Assembly (NCBI GenBank): GCA_052389755.1 | Contig: JBQTHP010000025.1 | Coordinates: 1 to 43,325 of the forward strand | DNA: 43,325 bases | From: JBQTHP01 sp052389755 | Lineage (GTDB): Bacteria; Pseudomonadota; Gammaproteobacteria; Steroidobacterales; Steroidobacteraceae | Direction: 5' to 3' | In this document: piece after piece, positions 38,379-43,325 of the stretch | How positions within the stretch are numbered: the stretch's first letter is position 1 | Layout of the letters: each line of letters begins with the position of its first letter | Made by a program: the position numbers and the translations under genes | Notes under the pieces: generated by a model | The model's database searches: none | Told to the model about the DNA's origin: nothing | What the model saw: only the letters and a program-made list of their open reading frames with translations

Positions 38379-38938
38379 CTCAGCAGCTCGGCAGTCTCGA
38401 AGAGTGGCAGTCCCATCACACCAGAGTAGCTGCCGGATAGCCCGGACACGAATACGGCCCCGAAACCCTGGATCGCATATCCGCCCGCCTTGTCGCGCGG
38501 CTCGCCGGTGCCCCAGTAGGCCCCGCACTCTGCCGGTTCGAGCGCGCGAAACGTGACGCGACTCTCGCTCAGGCGCTCGAATACGCCCTCGTGCGTGACC
38601 AATGCGACCGCGGTGAGCACATCGTGCGTGCGGTCCGACAGGCGCATGAGCATCGCGATCGCCTCCTCGCGGCTGCCCGGCTTGCCCAGGATCTCCCCAT
38701 CGAGCGCAACGGTCGTATCGGCGCCGAGCACGGGCAGGGACGCATCGAGCGTGTGTACCGCGAGCGCCTTCTCGCGCGCGAGGCGCACGACATGAGCGCG
38801 GGCGCTCTCGCCGGGGCGGACCGTCTCGTCGATGTGCGCCGGCCGAACGATATGGATCACACCGATCTGCGCGAGCAGCTCGCGGCGGCGCGGCGATGCC
38901 GAGGCAAGGCAGACCTGTGGCGCGGACGACTCAGTCAC
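38321..38938 (-). CDS. maf: Maf family nucleotide pyrophosphatase
   Basis: A Maf/HAM1-like house-cleaning pyrophosphatase of about 205 residues that removes non-canonical or modified nucleoside triphosphates (dTTP/UTP or m7GTP, depending on subtype). The signature SASPRRRELLAQIG starts the domain; then PVLGADTTVALDGEILGKP (catalytic Asp) and GEPRDKAGGYAIQGFGAVF. I chose the GTG at 38938 because it precedes the conserved N-terminus and follows the rlmH stop closely; a TTG at 38959 is the alternative. The last 19 or so residues (PLTRLRHPLPRDAGEREG) are encoded by the GC-rich inverted repeat and are not conserved. Confidence 0.92.
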   Translation of the reverse strand: MTESSAPQVCLASASPRRRELLAQIGVIHIVRPAHIDETVRPGESARAHVVRLAREKALAVHTLDASLPVLGADTTVALDGEILGKPGSREEAIAMLMRLSDRTHDVLTAVALVTHEGVFERLSESRVTFRALEPAECGAYWGTGEPRDKAGGYAIQGFGAVFVSGLSGSYSGVMGLPLFETAELLSPLTRLRHPLPRDAGEREG

Positions 38939-39377
38939 GGTGGTACGGATGGTTTGCAAGGAGAGTGTGCGCGCGATACAGCTGCTCGATGAGCAGCACG
39001 CGCGCGAGCGCGTGCGGCAGCGTCAGGCGCGACAGCGCCAGCTGAAAATCGGCGCGGGCGCGCACTTCCGGAGCGAGCCCGTCAGCGCCGCCGATGACGA
39101 ACGCGAGATCGCGTCCGTCCGCGCGGCGCGCCTCGAGCCACGTCGCGAGCTCGCGCGTCGTGAGCTCGCGGCCGTGCTCATCGAGAGCGACGATATACTC
39201 GCGCTCCTCGAGCGCCGCGAGCAGGCGCTCGCTTTCCTGCTTCGCGGAAGCTGCGCGGCTCGCGATCTCGACGAGTGAAATGCGGGTGTCGCGACCGAAT
39301 CGCTTCAGATAGTCAGTGCACGCCGCGTCGACCCATTGCGGCATGCGCGAGCCGACCGCGACGACCCGGATGCGCAC
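38931..39377 (-). CDS. rlmH: 23S rRNA (pseudouridine1915-N3)-methyltransferase
   Basis: A 148-residue SPOUT methyltransferase (YbeA/RlmH) that methylates pseudouridine 1915 of 23S rRNA. The knot region FVIGGADGLAPEVRARAD and the C-terminal LPHALARVLLIEQLYRA with NHPYHRD are characteristic. The start is GTG at 39377. The stop overlaps the 5' part of maf. It follows rsfS by 25 bases in a conserved rsfS-rlmH pair. Confidence 0.96.
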   Translation of the reverse strand: MRIRVVAVGSRMPQWVDAACTDYLKRFGRDTRISLVEIASRAASAKQESERLLAALEEREYIVALDEHGRELTTRELATWLEARRADGRDLAFVIGGADGLAPEVRARADFQLALSRLTLPHALARVLLIEQLYRAHTLLANHPYHRD

Positions 39378-39402
39378 ACTTCACCGATTTCGATGAGGCT
39401 CG

Positions 39403-39783
39403 CTAGACGGCGGAGGAGGCACGAGGCGCGTGCGCCTCCCAGAGGCGCTCGAGACCGTAGAACTCGCGCACCCGGGGGAGCATGACGTGCACCACCACGT
39501 CGTTGAGATCGACGAGCACCCATTCTCCGTCGCGCACGCCTTCGACGCCGAACGGGCGAAATCCGGCCGCCTTCGCCTTCTCGATGACCCGGTCGGCGAT
39601 CGAGCGCACGTGTCGGTCGGAGTTGCCGGATGCGATGACCATCGTATCGGCGATGTCGGTGAGTCCTCGTATGTCGAGCACCCTGATGTTGACGGCTTTC
39701 ATATCGTCGAGTGCTGCGGTCACGATGCCCTGCAGGGGTGGAACGCGCTGCATCGCGCGTCGCGGGCGTGTACGAGTGGTCAT
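39403..39783 (-). CDS. rsfS: ribosomal silencing factor RsfS
   Basis: A protein of about 126 residues (Iojap family) that binds L14 and prevents 30S-50S joining in stationary phase or starvation. Conserved are DDMKAVNIRVLDIRGLTDIADTM, SGNSDRHVRSIADRV and WVLVDLNDVVVHVMLP. The ATG at 39783 is chosen; an internal ATG (MQRVPP) would remove a basic leader and is also possible. It lies between nadD and rlmH, the normal gammaproteobacterial order. Confidence 0.95.
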   Translation of the reverse strand: MTTRTRPRRAMQRVPPLQGIVTAALDDMKAVNIRVLDIRGLTDIADTMVIASGNSDRHVRSIADRVIEKAKAAGFRPFGVEGVRDGEWVLVDLNDVVVHVMLPRVREFYGLERLWEAHAPRASSAV

Positions 39784-39814
39784 GCTCAGGCTGGAGCCTC
39801 CTTGAGGCTGTCGT

Positions 39815-40456
39815 CTACTTGTCGCGAGCATAGCACCTCGTCTCACGGATGATCGCTCGCACCTCGTCGGGAACCAGATAACGTGGATCGTGTCCCGCCA
39901 CGATGAGCTGGCGCAGCTCGGTCGAGGAGATTTCGAGCTGGGTCACGGCAAGCACATAGATCCGTCCGGCGGTCTTGTCGTGAAGCTCGCGCACGGTGCC
40001 CGTTCCACGGTCCACCATGACTTCGCCGAGCGGACCCATGGTCGGCGCCTTCCAGCCCGGCCTGTGTGCCACGACGACGTGCGCGAGATCGAACAGCTCG
40101 CGCCAGCGGTGCCAGTTCGGCAGTCCGAGAAACGCGTCCATGCCGAGCAGCAGGCACAAGGATCGGTCCGGATACTCCGCACGAAGCTCGCCGAGGGTAT
40201 CGACCGAGTAGGAGACGCCGGGGCGCCGCATTTCCCGATCGTCGACGACGAAGGCTGGCTGACCGGCGATCGCCGCCTTGACCATGGCCAGGCGCAGCGC
40301 TGCGTCCGCGAGCGGTTCATCGCGGTTCGGCGGATTGCTGGCCGGGACGAAGCGCACTTCCGTGAGGCGCAGGGCCTGCCAGAGCTCGAACGCCGTGCGC
40401 AGGTGTCCGAAATGAATCGGATCGAAGGTGCCGCCGAAAATGCCGATGGGCTGCAT
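39815..40456 (-). CDS. nadD: nicotinate-nucleotide adenylyltransferase
   Basis: A 213-residue enzyme of NAD synthesis that adenylylates nicotinate mononucleotide. It starts MQPIGIFGGTFDPIHFGHLR, containing the nucleotidyltransferase GGTFDPxHxGH motif, and ends with TQLEISSTELRQLIVAG, the ISSTxIR motif. LLLGMDAFLGLPNWHRW is the substrate-binding segment. The ATG at 40456 begins the conserved N-terminus; the longer upstream frame is antisense to holA. It is followed by rsfS after about 31 bases. Confidence 0.96.
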   Translation of the reverse strand: MQPIGIFGGTFDPIHFGHLRTAFELWQALRLTEVRFVPASNPPNRDEPLADAALRLAMVKAAIAGQPAFVVDDREMRRPGVSYSVDTLGELRAEYPDRSLCLLLGMDAFLGLPNWHRWRELFDLAHVVVAHRPGWKAPTMGPLGEVMVDRGTGTVRELHDKTAGRIYVLAVTQLEISSTELRQLIVAGHDPRYLVPDEVRAIIRETRCYARDK

Positions 40457-40505
40457 GCGTGGTGCCTGACGCTGGCGCGTAACGTGCCGCAGCGGCGGGC
40501 TCCGG

Positions 40506-41516
40506 TCAAAGGCCGGCTGGCGACGGGGCCAGCGCTGGCCGTTCGCAGAGATCCGCTGCCAGCAGCGCCATTTCGTCCCAGGCATCCCCGCTGGCGCGGC
40601 CCTTGATGATGCGATCCGCGCGTGCGGCGCGCGTGGCAAGTCGCAGGTAGTCGAGGCGCGGCGCGCGACTGCGACCGCGTTCGAGCGCCGCAGCCTGCGG
40701 CGACCATCCCCGTGAATTCGACGTGCCCGCATCCCCGAGCGTCCTCCACAGATCGCGCAACGCTCGTACGAGCGCCCAGAGCACGAGCACCGGTTCGACT
40801 CCCTCGCCGCGAAGCCCGTCGAGGATGCGCAGCGCCCGCGCCCCATCGCCTTCGAGAGCGGCCGCGATGAGCTTGAAGGTGTCGAAGCGCGCACTGTCGC
40901 CGACGCTCGCGAGGACCTGATCGACGGTGATGCGTCCGTCGCCGGCCGCGAGCCGCAGCTTCTCGAGCTCCTGATGCGCCGCGAGGAGATTGCCTTCGGT
41001 GCGATCCGCGAGCGCATCGAGGGCACCGGCTTCGGGACGCAGCTCGAGCCGCCGCGCGCGGACTGCGAGCCAGCCCGCGAGCTTGTCTGCATCGACCGGC
41101 CACACCTGCACCCACGCGCCGCGTGCCTGGACCGCCCGCACCCAGTCTGCGCTCTGCGCTTCTCGTTCCAGTCGCGGCGTCAGAATCAGCAGCACCGTAT
41201 CCGGCAGGCTCGCGTCGATGAGCTTCACGATCGCGGCGCCACCGGCGACTCCGGGCTTGCCGGTGGGCAGGCGAATCTCGATCAGCCGCTGTGCCGCGAA
41301 GAGCGAGAGCGTATTCACCGATCCCGTGAGATCGGGCCAGGAGAACCCGGGCGTCACGAAGTGCACTTCGCGATCGCCGAATCCTGCCGAGCGCGCTTTC
41401 GCGCGCACGGCGTCCGCGGCCTCACCCGCGAGCAGCGGTTCATCGCCGGAAATGAGGTACACCGGGAGGAGCTTCTGCTGCAGATGATTCGCGAGGGTTT
41501 CGGGACTCAGCTTCAA
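40506..41516 (-). CDS. holA: DNA polymerase III subunit delta
   Basis: The clamp-loader delta subunit, about 336 residues. Family features are LLPVYLISGDEPLLAGEAADAV at the N-terminus, GFSWPDLTGSVNTLSLFA, TEGNLLAAHQELEKL and the C-terminal VLWALVRALRDLW region. I place the start at the TTG at 41516, since its first residues (KLSPETLANHL) align with the usual opening and GGAAG precedes it. The ATG at 41543 would add nine residues, and that ATG overlaps a TACAAT box better read as a -10. In many gammaproteobacteria lptE lies directly upstream of holA; here the roughly 200 bases before holA hold no lptE. Confidence 0.94.
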   Translation of the reverse strand: MKLSPETLANHLQQKLLPVYLISGDEPLLAGEAADAVRAKARSAGFGDREVHFVTPGFSWPDLTGSVNTLSLFAAQRLIEIRLPTGKPGVAGGAAIVKLIDASLPDTVLLILTPRLEREAQSADWVRAVQARGAWVQVWPVDADKLAGWLAVRARRLELRPEAGALDALADRTEGNLLAAHQELEKLRLAAGDGRITVDQVLASVGDSARFDTFKLIAAALEGDGARALRILDGLRGEGVEPVLVLWALVRALRDLWRTLGDAGTSNSRGWSPQAAALERGRSRAPRLDYLRLATRAARADRIIKGRASGDAWDEMALLAADLCERPALAPSPAGL

Positions 41517-41576
41517 GATTCGGCTTCCGCGTGTCGAGGGCATTGTACCGGGGTCACCACCCGGGCCGGACCACCC

Positions 41577-41723
41577 GTGAAGGCGCCCAAGGGCATCGCC
41601 CTCGATTCGATCTACGAGGCCTCTTGAGTCACGGGCAGGATGCAGGTTCAGAAGAAGACCACGCGGCTCGGCGCCGCGGCGCACGCGCTGACGGCGGATA
41701 AAGTCGAGGTCTACAAGTACTGA
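41577..41723 (+). other. possible small or interrupted ORF in holA upstream region
   Basis: On the plus strand a GTG at 41577 opens 16 codons (ending LDSIYEAS), then TGA at 41625, and in the same frame an ATG at 41640 opens MQVQKKTTRLGAAAHALTAD followed by KVEVYKY and TGA at 41721. Codon third positions are mostly G or C, as in real genes of this genome. It could be the decayed 3' end of a gene, a small gene of 27 residues, or chance. No strong ribosome site is seen. It converges on the FemAB-like gene. Confidence 0.25.
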
Positions 41724-41735
41724 TCGCCGCGTCGC

Positions 41736-42767
41736 TCAGCGCGACTCGCTCGCCAGGTACTCCCGGTAGGCGACTTGATCGTAAACGTAGTCCAGAGTCG
41801 GGACGAGATTGACCTCCCGGCCGCCGAACTTGCGTTTGAAGACGCTGATGTCCTCCCAGGGATGGTCCTGTGCGCCGGGCGGTGAGACGCCCCAGAAGTC
41901 GTACCATTCACAGCCCAGAGCCTTCGCCCGGCGCATGATCTCGAAGTGCAGCAGATGCGCGGCCATCACGTGCCGGTGCTTGCTGCGGGATCCGCCGAAG
42001 AAATATGTGGCCCGGCCGCCGAAGTACACCACGATCGCGGCGGCGAGCCGAACGCCCTCGTGTTCGGCGAAGAACACCGAACCTTTCTGGAGAGACGAGA
42101 GCGTGAAGATCATCGTCTCGAAGTAGTCGGCAGGCTTTGCGGTCAGTCCCTGTCGGACCGTCATCTCTTCATAGATGCTCAGGAAGTCCGCGAGACCCTG
42201 CCCGGATGCATCTTCCGTGACGGATACGTCGTGTCGCTGCGCGACGCGGATGTTGTACCTTCCCTTCGGCTTCATCTGCGCGAGGATCGCCTCTTCGGAT
42301 GGGCGAAGGTCTATGCACAGCGTGTCCCTCGGCTCCATGTACGGATCCGCGAAGGACGGAATGGGCCGGAATCCGCGCACGAATTCCGGCAGACGCTCCC
42401 ATCGGGGCTCCATGCGCAGATGGCTGACGGTTTCCTGCTCGCTGGAGCGGCGCTCATCGATCGCTTCGAGGATGGCCTCGAACACTTCCGCGGCGGGCGA
42501 TTCGTCGTGCGGCAGCACTGGCCCTTCGGGAATGTAGTAGAAGCAGCTTCCGGCATCGCAGGAGTACTTCATCACCACCGCCCCGCCGACGATGGCGCTG
42601 CGATGCTTCAGGATGGCGCCGAAGTGCTCGAACCCTGCCTCGACCCGAAAATCCGCCCACCACGACGACTGCATGAAGCCGGCAGCGGGCGTCGTTTCGA
42701 GAAAACGATCCCACGCGGTCCAACGATCGGTCTCGGAGGCGGGCGCGGACACCACGACTTGCGACAC
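41736..42767 (-). CDS. FemAB-like lipid II aminoacyltransferase / peptidoglycan bridge family protein
   Basis: A 343-residue protein of the FemXAB family (two GNAT-like domains). Markers are MQSSWWADFRVEAGFEHFGA near the N-terminus, GGAVVMKYS, FYYIPEGPVL, MKPKGRYNIRVAQRHDVSV in the middle, and the C-terminal YDFWGVSP..WEDISVFKRKFGG, typical of the family. FemX/A/B proteins transfer amino acids from tRNA to peptidoglycan or other acceptors. In Gram-negative bacteria they are uncommon and often tied to surface or exosortase functions; the substrate here is unknown. The start is GTG at 42767 with AGGAG five bases before it; this site includes the stop codon of the preceding gene, so the two are translationally coupled. 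Confidence 0.85.
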   Translation of the reverse strand: MSQVVVSAPASETDRWTAWDRFLETTPAAGFMQSSWWADFRVEAGFEHFGAILKHRSAIVGGAVVMKYSCDAGSCFYYIPEGPVLPHDESPAAEVFEAILEAIDERRSSEQETVSHLRMEPRWERLPEFVRGFRPIPSFADPYMEPRDTLCIDLRPSEEAILAQMKPKGRYNIRVAQRHDVSVTEDASGQGLADFLSIYEEMTVRQGLTAKPADYFETMIFTLSSLQKGSVFFAEHEGVRLAAAIVVYFGGRATYFFGGSRSKHRHVMAAHLLHFEIMRRAKALGCEWYDFWGVSPPGAQDHPWEDISVFKRKFGGREVNLVPTLDYVYDQVAYREYLASESR

Positions 42768-42775
42768 GGTGACTC

Positions 42776-43325
42776 CTACAGCGCCGGAACGAAGTACTCG
42801 CTCACCGAGAATCGCACCTTCACCTGGCGCAGTTGCCGGTGCGCCCGTATCACTTTACGCAGCTTCGGGTTGAAGTAGTCGTTGAGCATCGAGGGGCGCC
42901 GAGCCTTGAGGTAGAGGTCGGGGTCGCGCCGCACCTCCGATGAAGCCACCATCTCGAGCTCGTCGCGCGTCGAGACATGTTGCACCACGCACGGGACGTG
43001 CGTGTGCCCCATCTCCTTCAACGCGTACGCGCGGTGGCTTCCATTGTTGAGGATGAGGCGCTTGTCGCAATAGATGGCATTCAGGAAATTGGAGCCGAAC
43101 CCCACTGCAAGGCCGATGACGCCTACCAGCTCGCCGGGATGCGGGTAGCCTTCGATGTGATCGCCCTTCAGCGGCATTGCGCCGAGGAACCGCATGTCGT
43201 TTGAGGGCGAAACGAAGATGTAACTCTCATCATCGAGACGTGACCACTTGGCCGGTGGTTGCGGATGGTTGTACGGCAGACAAGTGCGGAAGATGTCCTC
43301 GTCGCTCGGCCTCGGTCCGAGCCGG
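42776..43325 (-). CDS. partial protein with ParB/Srx-like motif, 5' end outside the window
   Basis: The frame stays open to the window edge, so the N-terminus is missing; about 182 residues are visible. The segment KRLILNNGSHRAYALKEMGH, then THVPCVVQHV, resembles the ParB/sulfiredoxin-like nucleotide-binding core (usual form ..DGxHRxxAxxxLG...VPxxV), but the rest (ELVGVIGLAVGFGSNFLNAI; NDYFNPKLRKVIRAHRQLRQ) is not recognised. The stop TAG overlaps the Shine-Dalgarno sequence of the FemAB-like gene, so the two probably act together. Any function is speculative. Confidence 0.7.
   Translation of the reverse strand, partial: RLGPRPSDEDIFRTCLPYNHPQPPAKWSRLDDESYIFVSPSNDMRFLGAMPLKGDHIEGYPHPGELVGVIGLAVGFGSNFLNAIYCDKRLILNNGSHRAYALKEMGHTHVPCVVQHVSTRDELEMVASSEVRRDPDLYLKARRPSMLNDYFNPKLRKVIRAHRQLRQVKVRFSVSEYFVPAL

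Noticed and set aside
36828..38429. 533-codon open frame on the plus strand opposite rng
   Set aside because: It is the antisense of RNase G, which has all catalytic and zinc-link motifs; the antisense product matches no family I know.

Overview
The window is dense, high-GC, coding-rich chromosomal DNA from a gammaproteobacterium. The class assignment rests on gene order: ygfB-pepP-ubiH-ubiI is divergent from a ZapB-like gene-zapA-6S RNA-fau, the maf-rng-yhdP-nit-tldD order is kept, pmbA is divergent from yjgA/darP, and holA-nadD-rsfS-rlmH runs as a block. A Coq7-type ubiquinone hydroxylase, a Vfr-like CRP and a split glycine decarboxylase (gcvPA/gcvPB) suggest a Nevskiales/Steroidobacterales/Xanthomonadales-like lineage, but the sequence alone does not fix the family. 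Start codons are often TTG or GTG, and many genes overlap by 1-4 bases.

Layout. 1-2 kb: a lipoprotein and guanine deaminase. 1.9-7 kb (minus): the glycine cleavage operon gcvT-gcvH-gcvPA-gcvPB-dgkA behind a tandem glycine riboswitch. 7-8.75 kb: an NTF2-like lipoprotein and a secreted serine hydrolase. 8.75-10.3 kb: ispG and pterin dehydratase. 10.3-14.7 kb (minus): ygfB-pepP-ubiH-ubiI. 14.7-17.5 kb (plus): ZapB-like protein, zapA, 6S RNA, fau, an EVE-domain protein, a 16-residue lysine-rich peptide gene and rpiA. 17.6-18.6 kb (minus): rplM-rpsI-tRNA-Gln. 18.7-24.9 kb: coq7, a Vfr-like regulator, rpe, djlA, purC, a BtuF-like binding protein and a YihY membrane protein. 24.9-29.7 kb: pmbA, yjgA/darP, purE-purK and an AAA ATPase fused to an FHA domain. 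29.7-30.4 kb: a decayed PIN-toxin remnant and two small genes. 30.7-39.8 kb (minus): rsfS-rlmH-maf-rng-yhdP-nit-tldD. 39.8-41.5 kb: holA-nadD. 41.7 kb to the end: a FemAB-like aminoacyltransferase and a partial gene with a ParB-like motif.

Most genes are housekeeping: one-carbon and glycine metabolism, ubiquinone and isoprenoid synthesis, purine synthesis, ribosome assembly, cell division and envelope lipid transport. The most unusual material lies between genes. A dispersed family of short-period (7- or 9-nt) tandem repeats sits at gene ends. The unit sequence differs by locus, but several copies fold back as near-perfect inverted repeats, and several run into reading frames to supply C-termini or stop codons. 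Other features worth a second look are the lysine-rich 16-mer with its own promoter and two perfect hairpins, several -10-like boxes placed 6-8 bases before start codons (possible leaderless mRNAs), the acidic tail on the CRP homologue, the AAA-FHA fusion, and the palindrome between the glycine riboswitch and gcvT.
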